This document shows, piece by piece, positions 1 to 5,652 of a stretch of 8,386 nucleotides of DNA. Below the pieces are notes generated by a model. It had not been told where the DNA came from, made no database searches, and was given only the letters and a program-made list of their open reading frames with translations. Both the position numbers and the translations under genes were made by a program. The stretch is from Vicinamibacteria bacterium (lineage in GTDB: Bacteria > Acidobacteriota > Vicinamibacteria > Vicinamibacterales > 2-12-FULL-66-21). Where the stretch lies: contig JAICSD010000179.1 of assembly GCA_025937075.1 (NCBI GenBank), positions 1-8,386 on the forward strand, written 5' to 3'. Each line of letters starts with the position of its first letter. Position 1 is the stretch's first letter.

Positions 1-808
1 CGACGTTGGGTGGTCCAGGGAGAGCGCTCCCGTTCGCGGCGCCGCGCCGCCCGACCTCTTCCCATGTTGCCTGCATGTCACGAACGAGCAGACAGAGATG
101 ATGCATCGTGCCGAGCCGCGCGCGATCAGGACGGGTCGCCGTCAGCATGTACTCGAGATACTCGGTTCCGTCGGGCACGCGCATGTTGATCCACTGCGTG
201 ACGCCTTCAGGGCGGCCGCCCCGCCAGATTTCCGAGAAGCCCAGCGCGTCGCGGTAGAACGCGTGCGCGGCCTGCTCGTCGCGCACGGTGAGGCCAGCAT
301 GCAGAATCCGCGTCGAGAGAGCGCGCGCGCTCGACGCCGAGCTCGCGGGTGGAGGCCAGTCCGCCTGGACGAATTCGATGCTGTGCCCGTCCGGATCAGC
401 AACACGAATGGCGGATGCGTCCTCTTCCCCGCCCTTCTGCACGCGCACCCCACGGGATGACAGATAGTCGCCGAGCGCGTTCCGATCGGGCGTCTCGAAC
501 GCGAGATGCGAGAGCCGCTCGTCGTCGCCGGGGCGCAGATTCGGCTGCAGGATGACGCGCTGGCGCGCTCCGACGGCGAACACGATCCGCGAGGCGTCAG
601 CTGTCGACTGCTCGCTGAGGCCGAGCGTGCCGCCGTAGAAGCGGCGCGCCGCGGCGGCATCGCTGACCCGAAGCGCGATATGGCTGATGCCGGTGATCCT
701 CGGACGCGGCGTGCGCGCGGGGCTCTGCCGGCCCGCGAACCCCGACAGCGCGGCAACGCAAAGGATCACCGACACGCCGCGGCGTGTGCTCGAACTGGGA
801 AGGTGCAT
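1..808 (-). CDS. Exported protein with two VOC (glyoxalase/dioxygenase-fold) domains, 3' end missing
   Basis: The reading frame is open from ATG at 808 to the left edge: 269 residues are visible and no stop is reached. Residues about 11-30 form a hydrophobic stretch after two arginines, which looks like a signal peptide. Four beta-alpha-beta modules follow, each starting with a His-containing strand: GISHIALRVSD (His43), LSHLAFETPD (His101), ILHAGLTVRD (His170) and MHHLCLLVRD (His236/237). Acidic residues at the ends of modules 2 and 3 (Glu145 in SIEF, Glu219 in EYLEY) match the usual VOC metal-ligand positions. A Ser/Ala-rich linker at about 153-166 separates the two domains. The family binds a divalent metal and covers lyases, epimerases, ring-cleaving dioxygenases and resistance proteins; the substrate here cannot be told from sequence. 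It diverges from the permease gene at 823. I see no Shine-Dalgarno sequence ahead of the ATG. The VOC assignment is firm, the export likely, the function unknown. Confidence 0.85.
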   Translation of the reverse strand, partial: MHLPSSSTRRGVSVILCVAALSGFAGRQSPARTPRPRITGISHIALRVSDAAAARRFYGGTLGLSEQSTADASRIVFAVGARQRVILQPNLRPGDDERLSHLAFETPDRNALGDYLSSRGVRVQKGGEEDASAIRVADPDGHSIEFVQADWPPPASSASSARALSTRILHAGLTVRDEQAAHAFYRDALGFSEIWRGGRPEGVTQWINMRVPDGTEYLEYMLTATRPDRARLGTMHHLCLLVRDMQATWEEVGRRGAANGSALPGPPNV

Positions 809-810
809 AG

Positions 811-816
811 TACAAT
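811..816 (+). promoter_or_regulatory. Candidate -10 element (TACAAT) for the MacB-type permease gene
   Basis: TACAAT matches the TATAAT consensus at five of six positions and ends six bases before the ATG at 823. A start of transcription at the usual distance would fall on or next to the ATG, giving a leaderless mRNA. There is no purine-rich ribosome binding site before the ATG, which fits. I could not find a convincing -35 hexamer 16-18 bases upstream. The site also lies just upstream of the divergent VOC start codon (808-806). Confidence 0.45.
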
Positions 817-822
817 CTTTTC

Positions 823-2040
823 ATGCCGTTGACGATTGTCGTACGGCTCGGGCTCAATGCGCTCCGCCGGAATCTTACCCGGACGCTGCTCACGATGCTT
901 GGCGTCATGATCGGCGTCGCCTCGGTGATTGCCATTGTCGCGCTCGGCACCGGCGCGAAAGTGACGATCGAGGATCGCATCACGTCGGCCGGCGCGAACA
1001 TGGTGACCGTGCGGGCGGGCAACCGCACCATCGGCGGCGTCCGGCTCGGCATGGGCGCGTCGAGCAGGCTGACCGCCCAGGACGCCGACGCGATTCGCGG
1101 GCTGCGCAACGTGCGCTACGTCTCCCCTGGACTCAGCACGCGCCAGCAGGTCGTCGGCGAGGGGGAAAACTGGTCCACCTCCGTTGAGGGATGCGGGGCG
1201 GAGATGTTGCTCATCCGGAACTGGGAGCTGCGCGACGGGGCGTTCTTCCGGACCGACGACGTCAACACGGCTCGCAAAGTCGCGGTGCTTGGAGCCGTCG
1301 TCCGCGACATGGTCTTCGGCTCTGGCGTGAATCCGGTGGGTCAGTACGTGCGGATCGGGCTGGTGCCGTTTCGCGTCGTGGGCGTGCTCGCCCCGCAGGG
1401 CGATACCTCAGGTGGCCAGGACCAGGACGACACGATCTACGTGCCGTACACGACGGTCCAGAAGCGGCTGATGGGCGTCACGTACATCGATCGGATCACG
1501 ATGAGCGCGGCGTCGCCGGACGTCGTCTCACTGGTCACCGACAATACGACGCGGCTGCTGCGGATTCGCCACGAGATCGCGCCGGACGCGCCCGACGATT
1601 TTCGCGTCCGCAATCTCCAGGAGATCGCGGAGCTGCGAAGCGCTGGCGCCGCGACGATGACGTGGCTCCTCACCGGCATTGCCGCCGTCTCGCTCATCGT
1701 TGGCGGCATCGGCATCATGAACATCATGCTGGTGGCCGTGACCGAGCGGACCCGCGAGATTGGGATCCGGACCGCGATCGGCGCGCGTCAGCGCGACGTG
1801 CTGCTGCAGTTCCTCGTCGAAGCGTCGCTGATGAGCGCAGGGGGCGGGGTGCTCGGGGTACTGCTCGGTATCGGCGTCGCACACGCGACGACCGCGTGGT
1901 TCGGCTGGCCGACGAGCATTCCAGTCTCCGCCGTCGTCATCGCGTTCGCATGTGCCGCGGCTGTCGGAATCGCGTTTGGATTCCTGCCCGCGCGCCGCGC
2001 TGCAGCCCTCGATCCGATCGACGCGCTGCGATTCGAATAA
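823..2040 (+). CDS. MacB/YknZ-family ABC transporter permease (no ATPase domain)
   Basis: 405 residues. The N-terminal half has the MacB periplasmic core layout: a cytoplasmic lead (NALRRNLTR, 12-20), TM1 at about 21-45, and a large extracytoplasmic domain at about 46-275. The C-terminal FtsX domain has three further membrane spans at about 280-305, 330-356 and 366-390. Diagnostic stretches are GGIGIMNIMLVAVTERTREI (294-313), followed by GIRTAIGAR (314-322), and the C-terminal ARRAAALDPIDALRFE. Proteins of this family do not import solutes: they pair with a LolD-like ATPase, often with an HlyD-like adaptor, to drive export or mechanotransmission across the envelope. Neither partner gene is in the window: the upstream neighbour is divergent and the downstream gene is convergent with a 24-bp gap. 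It must therefore use partners encoded elsewhere, or act as an orphan. The ATG at 823 is chosen because the family's N-terminal motif begins within a few residues. The substrate is unknown. Confidence 0.92.
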   Translation: MPLTIVVRLGLNALRRNLTRTLLTMLGVMIGVASVIAIVALGTGAKVTIEDRITSAGANMVTVRAGNRTIGGVRLGMGASSRLTAQDADAIRGLRNVRYVSPGLSTRQQVVGEGENWSTSVEGCGAEMLLIRNWELRDGAFFRTDDVNTARKVAVLGAVVRDMVFGSGVNPVGQYVRIGLVPFRVVGVLAPQGDTSGGQDQDDTIYVPYTTVQKRLMGVTYIDRITMSAASPDVVSLVTDNTTRLLRIRHEIAPDAPDDFRVRNLQEIAELRSAGAATMTWLLTGIAAVSLIVGGIGIMNIMLVAVTERTREIGIRTAIGARQRDVLLQFLVEASLMSAGGGVLGVLLGIGVAHATTAWFGWPTSIPVSAVVIAFACAAAVGIAFGFLPARRAAALDPIDALRFE

Positions 2041-2064
2041 ATGGCGGCCGCCCTACGCGACCAG

Positions 2065-2400
2065 CTAAAACAGCCCACTGCCTAACGGCGCGTCGCGGTC
2101 CGGCGCGACGAGGATCACGTGCCCGTTCTCGTCAGGCACTCCCAGCGTCAACACTTCGGATAGAAACGGTCCGATGCGCTTCGGCGGGAAATTCACGACC
2201 GCGAGCACCAGCCGGCCGTGAAGCGTCTCCTTCGAGTAGTGCTCCGTCAACTGCGCTGAAGACCGCTTCATGCCAATCGTCGGACCAAAGTCGATCGTCA
2301 GCCTGAAGGCCGGCTTGCGTGCCTCGGGAAAGTCGTCCGCCTGAACGATGCGGCCAACTCGGATATCCACTTTCTCGAAATCCGCGAACGAAATCGTCAC
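2065..2400 (-). CDS. csaA: CsaA-like tRNA-binding-domain protein
   Basis: With GTG at 2400 as the start the protein has 111 residues, essentially the length of Bacillus subtilis CsaA (about 110). Family features are easy to see: FADFEKVDIRVGRI near the N terminus, FPEARKPAFRLTIDFG (24-39), MKRSSAQLTEHY (44-55), VNFPPKRIGPFLSEVL (69-84) and a C-terminal LVAPDRDAPLGSG. This is a single EMAP-II/Trbp111-type OB-fold domain. CsaA forms homodimers, binds tRNA and has been described as a chaperone with export-related activity; the true cellular role is unsettled. The frame remains open far upstream, but that extension runs inside the AI-2E gene in another frame and has no family similarity. The GTG overlaps the TGA of the upstream AI-2E gene in a GTGA junction and has no clear ribosome binding site, so translation is probably coupled. 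It ends 24 bp from the convergent permease gene. Confidence 0.93.
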   Translation of the reverse strand: MTISFADFEKVDIRVGRIVQADDFPEARKPAFRLTIDFGPTIGMKRSSAQLTEHYSKETLHGRLVLAVVNFPPKRIGPFLSEVLTLGVPDENGHVILVAPDRDAPLGSGLF

Positions 2401-3404
2401 GATGTGCTGTTCGCCGTAGCCACGAGCGTCTCGATGTCGCGGTACTCGCGCCAGTGTCGAACGCTCACGGACAGAAACCCGGCGGCCGGAATAGCGAGAA
2501 TGACGCCGGATGCGCCACCCACGGCGGCGCCCGTCCAGATCGTCAGGATCACCGCTGCGGTGGAAAGGTGCATTCCGCGGCGGACGAGACGTGGGTACAC
2601 GACATAGTCCTGCACGCACCGAAGGGCTGCGAGGAACAGGATCGCGGGAACAAGGCGGTCCCCGGCCTGCGAACAGACGACCAGGAACGCCGTCAGCGGG
2701 CCCAGTGCGGGCACCAGCTCCAGGACGCCTGCCAGGACGCCGAGGGAGACGGCGGACGGGATCCGCAACAACGCGAACCCGGCCACGCAGACGAGACCCA
2801 CGATGAGCGCCGCGCCAACCTGCGCGCGCACGTATCCGGCGAGGGCGCTGTTGACGTCGCGCAGGTATTCCTCCGCGCGCCACTGCAGATGTCCGCGAGG
2901 CAGCACGCGAAGCGCGGAGCGCTGGAAGATCGGCGCGCCCGTGAGCAGGAGAAACGCGATCACGGGCGCGATGGCGAGCCATCCGGCGTAACGCGCGGCG
3001 TGGATGCAACCGGCGAGCGTCGCGCGCGCTTCGCGCTCGAGCGACGCGGCCGCACGCGACGTGAAGACTGCACCCGCGTGCTGAATGGGCGCCGGCAGCG
3101 GCGCGCGCGCCAGCACGCGATCGAGCGGCACGATGCTGCCGCCGCTGAACAGATGATTCACCCCGGCGGGTGCCGTGACGTTCACCCAATGGACGACGTC
3201 ATGCTTCGAAACGCGCCACAGCAGGAATCCGGGCCCGAAGATGAGCAGGTACAGCAGCAGGATCGCCGTCGCGGTTGAAACGGGTCGCCGGCGGCGTCCG
3301 CGGCGGACGCGGCGTCGAACCGCGGCGACGGCGGGCGCCAGCAGGTATGCGAAGAAGACAGAGAGCAGCAGGAGGACGCCGGTGCCCTCGATGACCCGCA
3401 GCAT
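2397..3404 (-). CDS. AI-2E transporter family (PF01594) membrane protein
   Basis: 335 residues with about seven to eight hydrophobic spans: 8-29 (TM1, starting almost at the N terminus), 44-63, 141-158, 196-213, 218-244, 250-262 and 282-311 (probably two). A basic loop (RRRVRRGRRRR, 30-40) follows TM1, consistent with a cytoplasmic position. The family hallmark is GVLELVPALGPL (226-237) after the hydrophobic LLRIPSAVSLG, and QDYVVYPRLVRRG (265-277) matches the conserved Pro-Arg-Leu segment. The family includes the reported AI-2 exporter TqsA and several Na+/H+ antiporter-like proteins, so the substrate should not be assumed to be AI-2. Its length is normal for the family, if slightly short. 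The first gene of a two-gene operon, it overlaps csaA by four bases (GTGA). Upstream it faces the amino acid transporter gene across 21 bp and shares the inverted repeat at 3405-3422. No Shine-Dalgarno sequence is seen. Confidence 0.9.
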   Translation of the reverse strand: MLRVIEGTGVLLLLSVFFAYLLAPAVAAVRRRVRRGRRRRPVSTATAILLLYLLIFGPGFLLWRVSKHDVVHWVNVTAPAGVNHLFSGGSIVPLDRVLARAPLPAPIQHAGAVFTSRAAASLEREARATLAGCIHAARYAGWLAIAPVIAFLLLTGAPIFQRSALRVLPRGHLQWRAEEYLRDVNSALAGYVRAQVGAALIVGLVCVAGFALLRIPSAVSLGVLAGVLELVPALGPLTAFLVVCSQAGDRLVPAILFLAALRCVQDYVVYPRLVRRGMHLSTAAVILTIWTGAAVGGASGVILAIPAAGFLSVSVRHWREYRDIETLVATANSTS

Positions 3405-3422
3405 TCACATTACATTATGTGA
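3405..3422. promoter_or_regulatory. Palindromic operator candidate in a shared divergent promoter
   Basis: TCACAT (3405-3410) and ATGTGA (3417-3422) are perfect inverted copies separated by six bases (TACATT), filling almost all of the 21-bp gap between the start codons at 3404 (minus) and 3426 (plus). -10-like hexamers overlap it in both directions: TACATT at 3411-3416 or CATTAT at 3413-3418 on the plus strand, the latter with a weak ATGACC at 3391-3396 as a possible -35, and CATAAT at 3419-3414 on the minus strand. A dimeric regulator bound here would cover both promoters. The half-sites are the reverse of the CRP order (TGTGA-N6-TCACA), so it is not a standard CRP site. The symmetry is directly visible; the regulatory role is inferred. 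Confidence 0.5.
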
Positions 3423-3425
3423 GAA

Positions 3426-4928
3426 ATGAATCGTCGCGGAGAGCATGTTGCGCTTGGCATCTGGCTGATGTGCGCGGGTTCGGTCTACGCGCAGCAGCCG
3501 CGCGAGCTGCGCTGGGCCGGGGATCCGGAGGGCGGAGCTCCCTACGTCGAGGCCGATCCCGCGGATCCGGCGAAGCTCGTGGGGTTCGATGTCGAGATCG
3601 CGGACGTCATCGCGCGCGGCACGGGGCGGGTTCCGCGCTTTACGTTCGTCACCTTTACATCCATCGATCAGTCCGTCGAGCGCGGTGACGCCGACATCGG
3701 CCTCAGCGGAATCGAAGACACGCCGGCGCGGCGCGCCGCGATGGCGCCGACGATTCCCTATTATGAGTTCCACGAAGTGCTGACCGTCCGGGACGGCGAT
3801 GCGGCGTCGCTCGAGACACTCCGCGAGCTCGCGGGACGCCGGGTAGGCACGCTCGGCGGAACGATCGCCTACGAAATCCTGCTCGATGCGGCCCGCCGCT
3901 ATGGCGTTCAGCCTGTCTCGTACGACGATGACGTGCACCCGTACAGCGATCTGCTGCTGGGGCGGGTCGACGCCGTGCTGCTGGACAACGTGCTCGCGGA
4001 GCGGCGCCAGCGCGCGATGCACGGGATGACGATCCAGCCGGCCGTCGTCGCCGTCGGCCATTACGTCGGCGTGTTGTCGCAGCGGAACGAGGACCTCCGT
4101 GCGGCGGCCAACGAAGCGTTGCGCGCCGCCATGCGCGACGGCACGCTCGAGCGGATCTTCAGGAAATGGAACGTGTGGAACGACGATCAGCGCACGCTCT
4201 ACGCGGCGCTGCTCGCCGGCCAGCCCGTTCCGCCCGTCTCAGGGACGGATGCGCGCGTGGGAGGCGCCGCATCGATGTCGCGATGGCAGGCGGCGCGCGA
4301 GTACTTGCCGTCGCTGCTGCGCGCGGCTGGCGTCACGCTCATCCTCTCGTGCCTCGCCATGGCCGCGGCGGTCGCGCTCGGCGTCGGCATTGCGACGGGC
4401 CGGGTGTATGGGCCGTCGTTCGCGCGCGCCGGCCTGACCGGGTACGTCGAGCTGATGCGGGGCACGCCGATCCTCCTGCAGCTCTTCGTCATCTACTACG
4501 GGCTGGCCGCCGCGATCCGGCTGCCCGCGTTCGCCGCCGCGCTCGTCGGCCTCGCGCTGAACTACGCCGCGTATGAAAGCGAGATATACCGAGGCGCGCT
4601 CGAAGCGATTCCCGCCGGACAGCTCGAGGCCGCGCGCACGCTCGGCCTCACCGAGCGCCAGGTCCTGACGCTCGTCCGCGGCCCGCAGGCGTTTCGTCTC
4701 GCGCTCGCGCCGATGACGAACGACTTCGTGGCGCTGTTGAAGGACTCCTCGCTCGTCTCCGTGCTCACGGTCATGGAGCTCACGAAGCAGACGCAGGTCT
4801 TCGCCACCAATCTGGGGAGCTGGCTGCTCCCCGGATCGATGTGTGCCGCCATGTACCTGGCGATGTCGCTGCCAATGGCGGCAGCCGCCAGACGACTCGA
4901 ACGCCGATGGAACGCACCGGGCCAGTGA
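3426..4928 (+). CDS. Polar amino acid ABC importer: substrate-binding protein fused to permease
   Basis: 500 residues in two parts. Residues 1-22 look like a signal sequence ending VYA|QQ. Residues about 26-255 are a family 3 solute-binding domain: LVGFDVEIADVIA (51-63) is the family signature, GDADIGLSGIEDTPARR (87-103) holds the segment that supplies the ligand-contacting Arg, and VDAVLLDN (181-188) the usual Asp. After a linker (about 256-295), residues 296-490 are a GlnP/HisM-type permease with VELMRGTPILLQLFVIYYGL (341-360), the EAA loop (about 383-409: ESEIYRGALEAIPAGQ, then LGL) and LLKDSSLVSVL (437-447). The binding domain would sit outside, tethered to the permease, so no separate receptor is needed; a homodimer would carry two binding domains. 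The ATPase gene follows with a four-base overlap. Substrate is probably a polar or charged amino acid, but not more precisely assignable. No strong ribosome binding site; the mRNA may have a leader of only a few bases. Confidence 0.93.
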   Translation: MNRRGEHVALGIWLMCAGSVYAQQPRELRWAGDPEGGAPYVEADPADPAKLVGFDVEIADVIARGTGRVPRFTFVTFTSIDQSVERGDADIGLSGIEDTPARRAAMAPTIPYYEFHEVLTVRDGDAASLETLRELAGRRVGTLGGTIAYEILLDAARRYGVQPVSYDDDVHPYSDLLLGRVDAVLLDNVLAERRQRAMHGMTIQPAVVAVGHYVGVLSQRNEDLRAAANEALRAAMRDGTLERIFRKWNVWNDDQRTLYAALLAGQPVPPVSGTDARVGGAASMSRWQAAREYLPSLLRAAGVTLILSCLAMAAAVALGVGIATGRVYGPSFARAGLTGYVELMRGTPILLQLFVIYYGLAAAIRLPAFAAALVGLALNYAAYESEIYRGALEAIPAGQLEAARTLGLTERQVLTLVRGPQAFRLALAPMTNDFVALLKDSSLVSVLTVMELTKQTQVFATNLGSWLLPGSMCAAMYLAMSLPMAAAARRLERRWNAPGQ

Positions 4929-5608
4929 GCGATCCTGTTCTTCGGGTGCGCGGACTGCGTCTGCGCCGCGGCCCGCGCGACATCCTCAACGGCGTCAGCT
5001 TCGACGTCGCGAAAGGATCCATTGTCGCGTTGATGGGGCCGTCGGGCTCCGGGAAGACGACGATCCTCCGTGTCCTCGCCGCGTTGGAGCGCTTCGATGA
5101 CGGGCACATCGAGATCGACGGCCTCACGATCGGCGATGGACACCCGCTCTCGCACGCGCTGTTGAAGGAGCTTCGCGCGCGGATCGGTCTCGTGTTCCAG
5201 TTCCATCACCTCTTCGCTCATCTGACCGCGCTGGAGAATGTGACGCTTGCGCCGATGCACGTGCAGCGCGTGGGTCGGGCCGATGCGGAGGGCCGCGCGA
5301 TGACCCTGCTGAAGACCCTCGGCGTCGAGCATCGTGCCCGCGCCTTTCCGCGCGAGCTGTCGGGTGGCGAAGCGCAGCGCGTCGCGATCGCGCGCGCGCT
5401 GGCCGTCGATCCGCCGGTCCTCATGATGGATGAGCCTACGGCGTCGCTCGACCCGCCACGCCGCGACGAACTGGGACAGTTGCTGCGCGGCCTCGCATCG
5501 CAAGGCCGCGCGATCCTCATCTCAACGCACGACGAGCCCTTCGTGCGCGGGTGGTGTCACGAGCAGGTTCGGCTTCAGGAAGGCGCGATCGAGGAGAGGC
5601 GGCCCTGA
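4925..5608 (+). CDS. Amino acid ABC transporter ATP-binding protein
   Basis: 227 residues from GTG at 4925. The complete nucleotide-binding domain is present: Walker A GPSGSGKT (38-45), Q-loop Gln92 in VFQFHHLFAHLTALENV, signature LSGGEAQR (145-152), Walker B VLMMDE (165-170) with catalytic Glu170, D-loop SLD (174-176) and H-loop His202. The Q-loop region and overall size match the GlnQ/HisP group of polar amino acid ATPases, slightly shorter than the usual 240 or so. It should power the substrate-binding/permease fusion encoded just upstream. The GTG overlaps that gene's TGA as GTGA; an in-frame ATG at 4907 would instead give a 22-base overlap and six extra residues (MERTGP), and other upstream ATGs would add residues that are not family-like. 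The same GTGA junction is used in the csaA operon, which supports this start. The stop codon lies in the loop of a hairpin. Confidence 0.93.
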   Translation: MSDPVLRVRGLRLRRGPRDILNGVSFDVAKGSIVALMGPSGSGKTTILRVLAALERFDDGHIEIDGLTIGDGHPLSHALLKELRARIGLVFQFHHLFAHLTALENVTLAPMHVQRVGRADAEGRAMTLLKTLGVEHRARAFPRELSGGEAQRVAIARALAVDPPVLMMDEPTASLDPPRRDELGQLLRGLASQGRAILISTHDEPFVRGWCHEQVRLQEGAIEERRP

Positions 5609-5618
5609 AAGGGCCGCC
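5598..5618. terminator. Hairpin at the 3' end of the amino acid transporter operon
   Basis: GGCGGCCC (5598-5605) pairs perfectly with GGGCCGCC (5611-5618) around a five-base loop, TGAAA. The loop contains the TGA stop codon (5606-5608) of the ATPase gene, so the left arm also encodes its last residues. There is no T-run after the stem on either strand, so this is not a textbook intrinsic terminator. It may stop transcription weakly, protect the 3' end of the mRNA, or belong to a dispersed palindromic repeat together with the hairpin at 5631-5651. Confidence 0.55.
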
Positions 5619-5630
5619 CGACGAACGTAG

Positions 5631-5651
5631 CGCGGGCCTTCAAGGCCCGCG
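5631..5651. terminator. Second hairpin between convergent genes
   Basis: CGCGGGCCTT (5631-5640) and AAGGCCCGCG (5642-5651) are perfect ten-base inverted copies around one central base; a realistic structure is an eight-pair GC stem with a TTCAA loop. It ends one base before the stop codon (5655-5653) of the minus-strand cytochrome gene, so it could act on that transcript as well as on read-through from the transporter operon. No T-tract follows. Its core resembles the inverse of the neighbouring hairpin (CCTTGAAGG on the minus strand against CCTGAAAGG on the plus strand). Confidence 0.55.
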
Positions 5652-5652
5652 A

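Noticed and set aside
319..332. 14-base palindrome of alternating GC (GAGCGCGCGCGCTC), possible Z-DNA or hairpin
   Set aside because: It falls in the Ser/Ala/Arg linker between VOC domains, where GC-rich codon choice readily produces it; nothing else suggests a function.
142..756. Minus-strand 204-codon frame within the VOC gene
   Set aside because: Its translation is Arg/Ser/Ala-rich without motifs; the overlapping frame starting at 808 has clear VOC modules and a signal peptide.
2043..2052. GGCGGCCGCC palindrome between the convergent permease and csaA genes, possible terminator
   Set aside because: It has no loop, so it cannot form a useful hairpin, and no T-tract follows; I see no supported terminator in this 24-bp gap.
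2401..3189. Upstream extension of the csaA frame to a 374-residue protein
   Set aside because: The added sequence is arginine-rich and lies inside the AI-2E gene in another frame, while the csaA part alone has the exact family length and a GTGA-coupled start.
3405..4061. Minus-strand open frame antisense to the substrate-binding domain
   Set aside because: No family resemblance; its existence follows from codon bias of the real plus-strand gene.
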